Part shown: positions 24,328 to 31,488 of the stretch, in pieces | Position numbering within the stretch: the first letter of the stretch is position 1 | Layout of the letters: every line of letters begins with the position of its first letter | Source: Hyphomicrobiales bacterium | GTDB taxonomy: Bacteria; Pseudomonadota; Alphaproteobacteria; Rhizobiales; Rhizobiaceae | Direction of reading: 5' to 3' | DNA: 41,703 bases | Assembly (NCBI GenBank): GCA_900472605.1 | Contig: UCJD01000033.1 | Span: forward strand, 127,348 to 169,050 | The notes under the pieces: generated by a model | What the model was told of the DNA's origin: nothing | The model's input: only the letters and a program-made list of their open reading frames with translations | Database searches by the model: none | Made by a program: the position numbers and the translations under genes

Positions 24328-25182
24328 ATGCGCATCAGCGATCTCTTCATTTACCCGCTCAAAAGCGCCCGTGGCATCGCGCTTCAAAGCACCGAGATCG
24401 ATGCCTTCGGCCTGCCCGGCGATAGGCGGGCGATGCTGATCAATCCGGATGGAAGCTTTATCACCCAGCGTGAAATGACGGATCTTGCGCGGCTTGATGT
24501 CCAGCAGGAGGCATCCGGCTTCCGGCTTGGCATGAACGGTGAGGAACTGTTCGTCCCCCTGCCCGACGGTATCAAGCGCATCGATGTCTCGATCTGGAAG
24601 TCGATCGTCAACGCCGCCATCGCCGACGATCAATCCAACGCGATGCTTTCGCGCTGGTTCGGCCGAGAGCTCAAGTTCGTATTCTTCGACGACGACGCCA
24701 ATCGCATCGCAAGCCCGGAATGGGCGGGCAACGACACGCCGGTGACCTTCGCGGACGGCTACCAGATCCTGGTGACCACGACAGGATCGCTGAAGGCGCT
24801 CAACGCCGATATCGAGGCCCATGGCGAAGGCAGCGTCGGAATGGAGCGGTTCCGACCCAATATCGTCATCGATACCGAAGAGGCGTGGCCGGAGGATCGC
24901 TGGGCAGCAATCGAGATCGGCGGCATCCGCTTCGACCTGGTGAAGCCGTGCGCGCGCTGCATCATGACCACGCAGGACCAGAAGACTGGTTCGCGCGAGG
25001 TTGCAAATCCCATGCCGGCCATGGGCCGCATCCGCATGTCGGCCGACCGCCGCGTCCCGGGTCCCCTGTTCGGCTGGAACGTCACGCCACGCGCCGCCGG
25101 CGCGATTGCGGTCGGCGACACAGTTAAGGTGCTCGACGAGCGGCCTGATGGATGGGCGTTCAAGGTGCGCAAGAGAGCCTGA
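24328..25182 (+). CDS. MOSC-domain protein (molybdenum cofactor-binding type)
   Basis: A 284-residue protein with an N-terminal MOSC beta-barrel (MRISDLFIYPLKSARGI, FGLPGDRRAMLINPDG) and a C-terminal MOSC domain. The conserved cysteine region KPCARCIMTTQD is intact. This is the layout of YcbX/mARC-type proteins, which use a molybdenum cofactor to reduce N-hydroxylated compounds. AGGAG overlaps the previous stop, eight to nine bases before ATG 24328. It would need electrons from a ferredoxin-type partner, which is not fused here. Confidence 0.88.
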   Translation: MRISDLFIYPLKSARGIALQSTEIDAFGLPGDRRAMLINPDGSFITQREMTDLARLDVQQEASGFRLGMNGEELFVPLPDGIKRIDVSIWKSIVNAAIADDQSNAMLSRWFGRELKFVFFDDDANRIASPEWAGNDTPVTFADGYQILVTTTGSLKALNADIEAHGEGSVGMERFRPNIVIDTEEAWPEDRWAAIEIGGIRFDLVKPCARCIMTTQDQKTGSREVANPMPAMGRIRMSADRRVPGPLFGWNVTPRAAGAIAVGDTVKVLDERPDGWAFKVRKRA

Positions 25183-25186
25183 AACG

Positions 25187-25948
25187 CTACGACTGCAATT
25201 CAGACGATGTAGCGACGGCAGGCTTCAGCGCCTTGAGCGCGGCCTGCACGAAGCCTTCGCGCGCCGTGGATGGCTCAAGGCCGCGCGGCTCGTAGACATG
25301 GCGATGCAGGAAGAAGGTTGTCAGGCGAAATGCCTCCGACAGGCTGTCGAAATCGGCCGCCTGTCGCTTTTCGACGGATAGAAACGGCGGCAAGGCGAAC
25401 ATCCTGTCGGCCCAGGGCGCGCCGGCTGCGCGGCTGACCGCGCGGCCCGACTTCGGCGAGACATAGGCGAGATCGGTGCGCGTTCCGGTTGCCGCGCATT
25501 CGCTGAGATCAAGCCCGAAGCCGAGATCGTTGAGCACGGCGAGCTCGAAGCGAACGAATAATTCGCCCGCATCGGCTGGATTATCGAGATTGTCGAGAAT
25601 GACTTCCAAGGCCTCGAAGAGATGCGGATGCGGATCGCGCTCCGGAAGAAGCCTGAGCAAGGCGCCCATGGCCTGCACACCGTAGACAGCGGTCGCCGTT
25701 TCCATCAGCCGGGCGGCGCGCAAGGTGACTGGCTCGACCTTGAACTCGCCCATATGCTCGTCGAGCCGCGCACGCCAGGTAACCTCGACCTCGTTACCGG
25801 GCTGCAACACCGGCTGCATGGCGCGTGAACGCCCGGACCGCACCATCCCCAGGTGACGGCCGCGATCCGGCGTCATCACCTCGGTGATGACGCTTGTCTC
25901 GCCATGGCGCCGAACGCCAAGAATGATTGCACGACCTTGCCACTGCAT
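25187..25948 (-). CDS. recO: DNA repair protein RecO
   Basis: A 253-residue recombination mediator that helps load RecA on gaps with RecF/RecR. The N-terminal OB fold is evident (MQWQGRAIILGVRRHGETSVITEVMTPDRGRH starts it), followed by a helical domain. The four-cysteine zinc site of some RecO proteins is missing: only one Cys remains (LSECAATG), as in many alphaproteobacteria. It is the last gene of the long minus-strand run and ends five bases from the MOSC stop in a convergent arrangement. Confidence 0.93.
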   Translation of the reverse strand: MQWQGRAIILGVRRHGETSVITEVMTPDRGRHLGMVRSGRSRAMQPVLQPGNEVEVTWRARLDEHMGEFKVEPVTLRAARLMETATAVYGVQAMGALLRLLPERDPHPHLFEALEVILDNLDNPADAGELFVRFELAVLNDLGFGLDLSECAATGTRTDLAYVSPKSGRAVSRAAGAPWADRMFALPPFLSVEKRQAADFDSLSEAFRLTTFFLHRHVYEPRGLEPSTAREGFVQAALKALKPAVATSSELQS

Positions 25949-26026
25949 TGCAAATCGACCTTTACACCACGCACTATCCTAGCGCATGGCGCACGCCCTG
26001 TCATGAAAGCGTGTCACTGAAGCGGA

Positions 26027-26389
26027 TCAGGCCTCTGAGGGAAAAAGCCGGCGCAGGAAATCCCGCATCGCGTCCTCGTCGAATGGCTTGACGAGGAGCG
26101 GCCTGTTTTGCAGGTCCTCGGGGAAATCCAGCGTGTCGGAGTAACCGCTGACGAAGCCGAAAGGGATTTCGGCGGCGGCCAGAACACGGGCGAAGTCAAA
26201 GCTCATGACCTCACCAAGATTGACGTCAAGCAAGCCGAAATCATAGCTATCGGCCTTGATCGCGTCATTGGCTTGCTCGACGCTGTTACAAATATCGATG
26301 GTCTCGACGCCGACGGCACGCAGAATGTCTTCCGCCTCCATCGCGATGATCAAGCTATCCTCGAGAACCAGAACACGTCTCGCGACCAT
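26027..26389 (-). CDS. Single-domain response regulator (receiver only)
   Basis: A 120-residue stand-alone REC domain. The acidic pair E10-D11, phosphoacceptor D55 (LLDVNLG), switch residue S81 and K101 (KPF) are all present. No output domain follows, so it acts by protein contact or as a phosphate sink, as with CheY- or DivK-like proteins. ATG 26389 is preferred; GTG 26395 two codons earlier has GAGGG closer by and is possible. No histidine kinase is in the window. It lies 230 bases downstream of the Crp/Fnr gene on the same strand. Confidence 0.88.
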   Translation of the reverse strand: MVARRVLVLEDSLIIAMEAEDILRAVGVETIDICNSVEQANDAIKADSYDFGLLDVNLGEVMSFDFARVLAAAEIPFGFVSGYSDTLDFPEDLQNRPLLVKPFDEDAMRDFLRRLFPSEA

Positions 26390-26619
26390 GATCACGAAGC
26401 CCTCTTCCGGGCGCCACTATCGACGCGCCCTATATCCCAAACCGGCATTTCCACCCCTGATAAACCACGGCCATTGGCCGAAAAGTTCATGCTGTCTGCA
26501 TTGCATAGCTGCTTTTTCGCTCCTGGTCGATATTGGCGAATCTCGAGGCAGGAACATGTCATGCCGAACACTAGGGTCCGACTCGGCGATTTGCATTTAA
26601 AAAAGACATAGATGCCGTC

Positions 26620-27372
26620 CTAGAGAAACGGACGGACCTTTTCATCAAGCCCATCCCAACCAGCGATTTTCGCCAGCATGTCGCCATCCAGCACCTCGCA
26701 GGCGCGCTCCTGCCAGCGGATGAGCTTGCGTGCGGCAAGTTTCTTCAACGTCTTGTTCGTATGGACGATCGACAGGCCAAGCGTATCGGCGATGTGCTGC
26801 TGGGTGATCGGGATTGCGCTGTGGCCGTTAAAGAGCTTCAACTGCTTACCGCGCTGGTAAAGGAATGCAATCAAGTAGGCGGCGCGCTCCAGGGCGGTTC
26901 GGCGGCCAATGCTGAGAAGATGCTCGTCTAGCATTCGCTCCTCTTGCGCTGCGATCCAGGTGATGTCGAAGGCCAGCGAGGGGTGCTTGTTATAAAGCGT
27001 CATCAGCTTGTCGCGCTCAAAGACGCAAAGCGACACCGGCGAAAGCGCCTCGATCGAGTGCTGCATCTCGCCCATGATAGTACCCTGGAGGCCGATCAGA
27101 TCGCCGGGCATGATGTAATTCAGGATCTGGCGCCTGCCGTCTTCCAACGCCTTGTAGCGGAAACCCCAACCCGTCAGCACGGTGAACAGGTGCGCGCTGT
27201 GAGCGCCCTCCACGAGGATCGTGGCGCCCGCATCGACCGCCAGCTCGCCCTTCTTGAACTTCGAGATAAAGCCGAGCTCGTCGTCGGTGAACTCGCGAAA
27301 ATGCGCCAGCGGCCGCAACGGACACTGTTCGCAAGGTGTCTTGAACGAATGCGTCGGCCGAGATGTCGCCAT
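26620..27372 (-). CDS. Crp/Fnr-family transcription regulator
   Basis: A 250-residue regulator: cyclic-nucleotide-like sensory barrel (about 25-150), dimer helix, C-terminal winged HTH (recognition region ITQQHIADTLGLSIVHTNKTLKKL broken over residues 195-220). N-terminal cysteines C14 and C17 (CEQCPLRP) and C116 resemble three of the four FNR Fe-S ligands; the third N-terminal Cys is absent. It may thus sense oxygen or NO only weakly or not at all. GAGGGG lies five bases before ATG. It stands between era and recO, an intrusion in the housekeeping run. Confidence 0.9.
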   Translation of the reverse strand: MATSRPTHSFKTPCEQCPLRPLAHFREFTDDELGFISKFKKGELAVDAGATILVEGAHSAHLFTVLTGWGFRYKALEDGRRQILNYIMPGDLIGLQGTIMGEMQHSIEALSPVSLCVFERDKLMTLYNKHPSLAFDITWIAAQEERMLDEHLLSIGRRTALERAAYLIAFLYQRGKQLKLFNGHSAIPITQQHIADTLGLSIVHTNKTLKKLAARKLIRWQERACEVLDGDMLAKIAGWDGLDEKVRPFL

Positions 27373-27390
27373 GCGTGCCCCTCAATCCAG

Positions 27391-27424
27391 AAAAAGCGGC
27401 GCCCCGAAATCGAGGCGCCGCTTT
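27391..27424 (-). terminator. Rho-independent terminator after era
   Basis: AAAGCGGCGCC (27393-27403) pairs perfectly with GGCGCCGCTTT (27414-27424). On the minus strand a T-run of five follows. It ends the lepB-rnc-era transcript 83 bases after the era stop and only about 20 bases before the Crp/Fnr start. Confidence 0.85.
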
Positions 27425-27506
27425 CACATAACTCACAGGCTGGTGATTGGTTCCAACCCGTTCGAATTTTTCCTGCAAAACTAGGGGTTTGCCAGGGTTT
27501 CGGTCG

Positions 27507-28448
27507 TTAACCGCGCGGAAACTCCAAACCCATTTCGCGGAAGCGCTCAGGATCGTCGCCCCAGTTCTCACGCACCTTCACGAAGAGGAAGAGATGCACG
27601 GTCTGCTCGAGGATCTCCGAGAGCTCCTTGCGCGATGCAGTCGAAATGGCCTTGATCGCTTCACCGTTTTTGCCGAGAGCAATCTTCTTCTGGCTATCGC
27701 GCTCGACGTAAATCACCTGCTCGATGCGAACGGATCCGTCCTTGCGCTCTTCCCATTTCTCAGTCTCGACATGCGAAGCATAGGGGAGTTCCTGATGGAG
27801 GCGCAGAAACAGCTTCTCGCGGGTGATTTCGGCCGCCAGCTGGCGCATCGGCAGATCGGAAATCTGATCTTCCGGATAATACCACGGCCCCTCGGGCAGC
27901 GTCTTGGCGAGATAATCCATGACATCGTCACAGCCCGAACCGTTTTCGGCCGAGATCATGAAGGTCTGGTCGAAAGCGACGTATTCGTTGGCCGCTGAGG
28001 CCAGCGCCAGCAAGTCCTCGCGCTTGACGCGGTCGATCTTGTTGAGCGCGAGGATCTTGCGCTGCGGCACATCCTTAAGGCTCTCCAGGATCTTCTCGGC
28101 ATCGCCGCGAAGCCCGCGCTCGCTGTCGATCAGGAGCATGATGATATCAGCATCCTTGGCGCCGCCCCAGGCGGAGGTCACCATTGCGCGATCGAGCCGG
28201 CGGCGTGGCTTGAAGATACCTGGCGTATCCATGAAGACAATCTGGGCGTTATCATGGGTGGCGATGCCACGGATGACGGCGCGGGTCGTCTGCACTTTGT
28301 GGCTGACGATCGAGACCTTGGCGCCAACCAGACGGTTCAGCAAGGTCGACTTGCCGGCATTGGTCGGCCCGATCAGGGCAACGAAGCCGGAATGAGTCGG
28401 GCCAGCGGGTTCAGCGGCGCTATCCGCGATGTCGTGTTCTTCGGTCAT
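27507..28448 (-). CDS. era: GTPase Era
   Basis: A 313-residue GTPase needed for 16S rRNA maturation and 30S assembly. Seen: G1 GPTNAGKST (27-35), G3 DTPG (74-77), G4 NKID (136-139), and the C-terminal KH domain with IALGKNGEAIKAIS. The start at ATG 28448 drops a non-homologous upstream extension. It lies eight bases after rnc; co-expression of Era and RNase III is ancestral. Confidence 0.96.
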   Translation of the reverse strand: MTEEHDIADSAAEPAGPTHSGFVALIGPTNAGKSTLLNRLVGAKVSIVSHKVQTTRAVIRGIATHDNAQIVFMDTPGIFKPRRRLDRAMVTSAWGGAKDADIIMLLIDSERGLRGDAEKILESLKDVPQRKILALNKIDRVKREDLLALASAANEYVAFDQTFMISAENGSGCDDVMDYLAKTLPEGPWYYPEDQISDLPMRQLAAEITREKLFLRLHQELPYASHVETEKWEERKDGSVRIEQVIYVERDSQKKIALGKNGEAIKAISTASRKELSEILEQTVHLFLFVKVRENWGDDPERFREMGLEFPRG

Positions 28449-28456
28449 TGTTCCCG

Positions 28457-29176
28457 TTAATTTCCGGCAGACGATTTCTGCCAAATGCCTTCGCGTTCGA
28501 GCATTTTCGTTGCGGCCACCTGCTCGGCGGCACGCTTGGAGCGCTCGACGCCCGTTTCCGGCTTCACACCGGCGACTTCGACCGTCACCGTAAAGCGCGG
28601 ATCATGATCCGGTCCGCTGCGTTCTTCAACCCGGTAGTTTGGCGTCACGCCGAATTTGGCATGCGACCATTCCTGCAACTCGGTCTTGGCGTCGCGTCTT
28701 GCGCCATCGGCCCGCACCGCGCGCTTTTCCCAATACTTCACGATGAAGCCGCGTGCGACCTCAAGACCGGCATCGAGATATACTGCCGCGATCAGGCTTT
28801 CGACAACGTCGGCGCGCACGTTCAGCATGCGCTTGCCTGTCAGCTTTTTCACATCGGCGCCGGTGCGGATGTAAAGATGCAGGCCAAGCTCGTCGGCCAC
28901 CTCGGCGCAGGTATCGGCGCTGACCAGCTGATTCAGGCGCACAGACAACTCGCCTTCCGTTGCAGTGCCGAAGGTCCTGAAAAGCATCTCGGCGACACAC
29001 AGGCCAAGGACCCGGTCGCCAAGAAACTCAAGCCGTTCGTAGTTCGCACCCTTCTGCGTGCGGGCGCTCGCATGGGTCAGCGCGCGATCGAGACGCTCCT
29101 TCTCGGCAAAGACATGGCCGATCAGCGCTTCGAGCTTTGTTCGGTCAGCCGCCGAAAGCGTCGGCGACTTGCTCAT
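28457..29176 (-). CDS. rnc: Ribonuclease III
   Basis: A 239-residue double-strand-specific RNase processing rRNA precursors. The signature ERLEFLGDRVL is at 47-57 with catalytic Glu50 and Asp54, and a dsRNA-binding domain covers about 160-235 (TELQEWSHAKFGVTPNYRV). The start overlaps the lepB stop by four bases. In many rhizobia RNase III also trims 23S rRNA helix 9 intervening sequences (family knowledge). Confidence 0.96.
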   Translation of the reverse strand: MSKSPTLSAADRTKLEALIGHVFAEKERLDRALTHASARTQKGANYERLEFLGDRVLGLCVAEMLFRTFGTATEGELSVRLNQLVSADTCAEVADELGLHLYIRTGADVKKLTGKRMLNVRADVVESLIAAVYLDAGLEVARGFIVKYWEKRAVRADGARRDAKTELQEWSHAKFGVTPNYRVEERSGPDHDPRFTVTVEVAGVKPETGVERSKRAAEQVAATKMLEREGIWQKSSAGN

Positions 29177-29916
29177 TCAACGCCCTTGAACAGTCGATCC
29201 CAACGCATGTTGGAAGGCCACTTCCAGATTTCGCGGAAGGAGGTGTCGTTGCCGAGCGAGAAGAAGATGACGCTGGCGCGACCAACCAGGTTTTCGGCCG
29301 GCACGAAACCGACGTCGAAGCGGCTGTCGAGCGAATTGTCGCGGTTGTCGCCCATCATGAAGTAGTGACCTTCGGGAACGATGAACTCGCGGGTGTTGTC
29401 GCCGCGCGACACCGGAGACTGATCGAGCGTGTCGTAGGTCACGCCGTTGTCGAGGGTTTCGCGGAACACGGGAACGTCCTGGCCAGGGTCCTGGGCGTAG
29501 TCGGAATTGAAGGTACCATCAGGCACTTTCGGAACAGGCTTGCCATTCACGTAAAGGACGCCATCCGTCACCTGGATGTGGTCGCCGGGAAGACCGACGA
29601 GGCGCTTGATGTAATCGACCTCGGGGTTCGGCGGGAAGCGGAAGACGACGACGTCGCCGCGCTTCGGCTCGCTTGCGAAGATGCGGCCGCTGAACAGGTT
29701 GGGCGAGAACGGCAGCGAGTATTTGGAATAGCCGTAAGCGAACTTGTTGACGAAGATATAGTCGCCGACGAGAAGCGTCGGCATCATCGAGCCCGAGGGA
29801 ATGGTGAATGGCTGGAACAGGACCGTGCGGATCACCATCGCCAAGACCAATGCCTGGACGATGACCTTGATGTTCTCCCAGAGGGCGTTTGGCTTGGCTT
29901 GAACTTTTTCGGACAC
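29173..29916 (-). CDS. lepB: Signal peptidase I
   Basis: A 247-residue inner-membrane protease that removes Sec signal peptides. Catalytic Ser43 lies in IPSGSMMPTL and general base Lys104 in DYIKRLVGLPGD; GDNRDNSLDSR is the later conserved box. A single N-terminal membrane segment covers about 16-36. Stop overlaps rnc; the acpS gene lies 113 bases upstream with no obvious terminator between. Confidence 0.96.
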   Translation of the reverse strand: MSEKVQAKPNALWENIKVIVQALVLAMVIRTVLFQPFTIPSGSMMPTLLVGDYIFVNKFAYGYSKYSLPFSPNLFSGRIFASEPKRGDVVVFRFPPNPEVDYIKRLVGLPGDHIQVTDGVLYVNGKPVPKVPDGTFNSDYAQDPGQDVPVFRETLDNGVTYDTLDQSPVSRGDNTREFIVPEGHYFMMGDNRDNSLDSRFDVGFVPAENLVGRASVIFFSLGNDTSFREIWKWPSNMRWDRLFKGVE

Positions 29917-30029
29917 GCAGTTCTATTCCTTCAGAGCGCCAAAACGGCGTAAGTCTTTAATCGGTTCTGTGTAGCGGCTTCGGCTGATTGCGGCAATGCC
30001 ACCAACATTAAAAGCCGGACATGTAACGG

Positions 30030-30434
30030 TCAGTCGCTCAGCGGCAAGGCTTCGATGATGACGAAGGCCTGGGCCAAGGGATAATCATCGGTAATTGTCA
30101 AATGGATGGCGGCGCGGTGCCCTGAAGGCAACATCTTCTGCAAAATCTCGCCGGCTCCGCCGGTAAGCTTCATCGTCGGCTTGCCGCTCGGAAGATTGAC
30201 GACGCCCATATCCTTCCAGAAGACACCCTGGGCGATGCCCGTGCCCAATGCCTTGGAACAGGCCTCCTTGGCGGCGAAACGCTTGGCGTAGGAGGCGGCG
30301 CGGTTGGCGCGGCGGTCGGATTTCTGTTGTTCGATATCGGTGAAGCAGCGATTGGTGAAGCGCTCGCCGAAACGCTCGAGCGACTTTTCGACACGCCTGA
30401 TATCGATGAGATCGCTGCCGATGCCGATGATCAT
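30030..30434 (-). CDS. acpS: Holo-[acyl-carrier-protein] synthase
   Basis: A 134-residue phosphopantetheinyl transferase that activates acyl carrier protein. Motifs: IGSDLIDIRRVE with Asp8, and RFAAKEACSKALG. Length is typical. Its ATG overlaps the stop of the DUF2062 gene by four bases, so the two are translated together. It feeds lipid synthesis together with psd/pssA, though they are far away. Confidence 0.95.
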   Translation of the reverse strand: MIIGIGSDLIDIRRVEKSLERFGERFTNRCFTDIEQQKSDRRANRAASYAKRFAAKEACSKALGTGIAQGVFWKDMGVVNLPSGKPTMKLTGGAGEILQKMLPSGHRAAIHLTITDDYPLAQAFVIIEALPLSD

Positions 30435-31021
30435 ACGGTTTCCTCAAGGGAGACGGGATTTGCGACCCGCAAGCGGGCGCGCTCCATCAGACGAGCGCGG
30501 CGGCGTCCCTGGAAGCCCCTCACAGTGTAGAAGGTCGCGAAGTAGATGGCGACGGCCGTGACGATAGCAGGCGGTATCGAGCCGATCAGCATCGGCTCCA
30601 GCACCGGACGCCACAGTTCGCTGAAGTGCAGCTCGTGAAAAAGCGCCTTGAGATCGACCGCGCCGCCCTGAATGGTGTCCTTGCGGCTCAAGAGCAGGTG
30701 CCCGATTTCCCAGGTCGTACCCCAGATGAACGGATAGGTCAGCGGATTGCCGAAAGCCGCGCAACCGAGTGCGGCGGCCACCATATTGCCTGACAACAGA
30801 TAGGAGATAACGAAAGCCATGACGAAATGGACGCCGATGAACGGGGTCCAGGACACGAAGATCCCGGCCGCGACGCCAACGGCCACCGCGTGTGGCGATG
30901 CCCTCAGGCGAAGCACGCGCATCACAAGATAGCGCGGAGGCCTCAGGAATCCCTTTCGTGGCCAAAGCAGCTCGCGCAGCTTTTCACGAAATCCAGCGGG
31001 TTTCCGACGACGAAATAACAT
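30431..31021 (-). CDS. DUF2062 membrane protein
   Basis: A 196-residue inner-membrane protein with the DUF2062 domain: PHAVAVGVAAGIFVSWTPFIGVHF, then NPLTYPFIWGTTWEIG, and a final helix IGSIPPAIVTAVAIYFATFY. The N terminus is strongly basic (LFRRRKPAGFREKL). Function is unknown. ATG 31021 matches family starts; ATG 31039 is a longer option. No strong ribosome binding site is visible. Coupled by ATGA to acpS. Confidence 0.88.
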   Translation of the reverse strand: MLFRRRKPAGFREKLRELLWPRKGFLRPPRYLVMRVLRLRASPHAVAVGVAAGIFVSWTPFIGVHFVMAFVISYLLSGNMVAAALGCAAFGNPLTYPFIWGTTWEIGHLLLSRKDTIQGGAVDLKALFHELHFSELWRPVLEPMLIGSIPPAIVTAVAIYFATFYTVRGFQGRRRARLMERARLRVANPVSLEETV

Positions 31022-31158
31022 GGCGCGTATGTAGTGCATGCCGCACAGGCCTGACAAGAGCGCCAGACCTCCTCAGTCGCTATTTGATGTGCGCCGACTG
31101 AGTATCTACCGGGGGCGTAACTCAAACGCCCCTTCCCACTTGCAAATCCGGTAACCGA

Positions 31159-31308
31159 TTAACGGCTACGGAACAGACCACGGTCAACCTGACGCTGGCG
31201 GTATTCCAGATCGATGCGGTCGAACGAACCGTTCAGGTAGGCAGTTTCGCGTTCTTCAGCACTCGGAGCGCGCAGTGCACGAGCGAACTTCTTGATCGGT
31301 GTAAACAT
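31159..31308 (-). CDS. DUF3563 small protein, 49 residues
   Basis: A 49-residue protein, MFTPIKKFARALRAPSAEERE at the start and RIDLEYRQRQVDRGLF near the end. This is the DUF3563 pattern found as a single small gene in rhizobia and other proteobacteria. It is rich in Arg and Glu, without membrane segments. AGAGG lies seven bases before ATG 31308. Function unknown. It sits alone between rsh and DUF2062. A weak hairpin (31112-31117 with 31127-31132) follows its stop. Confidence 0.85.
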   Translation of the reverse strand: MFTPIKKFARALRAPSAEERETAYLNGSFDRIDLEYRQRQVDRGLFRSR

Positions 31309-31488
31309 TTGGATGCCTCTTCTTTCAGTCACTTGTTGATGACCAGAAGATAGGCGGTGCCGAGCGTTTTTACCAACGCTCTAACTCTCAGTCAGCCATG
31401 CGCCAAATGCATACCTATACCCTAATCTGCGACAATTTGACCATAAAACGATCACATATTGTGCAAACAAGGTGCAAGCGCGGCCGCC

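Noticed and set aside
31371..31395. Small hairpin AGCGTT/AACGCT after rsh
   Set aside because: Only six pairs and no T-run on the minus strand; too weak to call a terminator.
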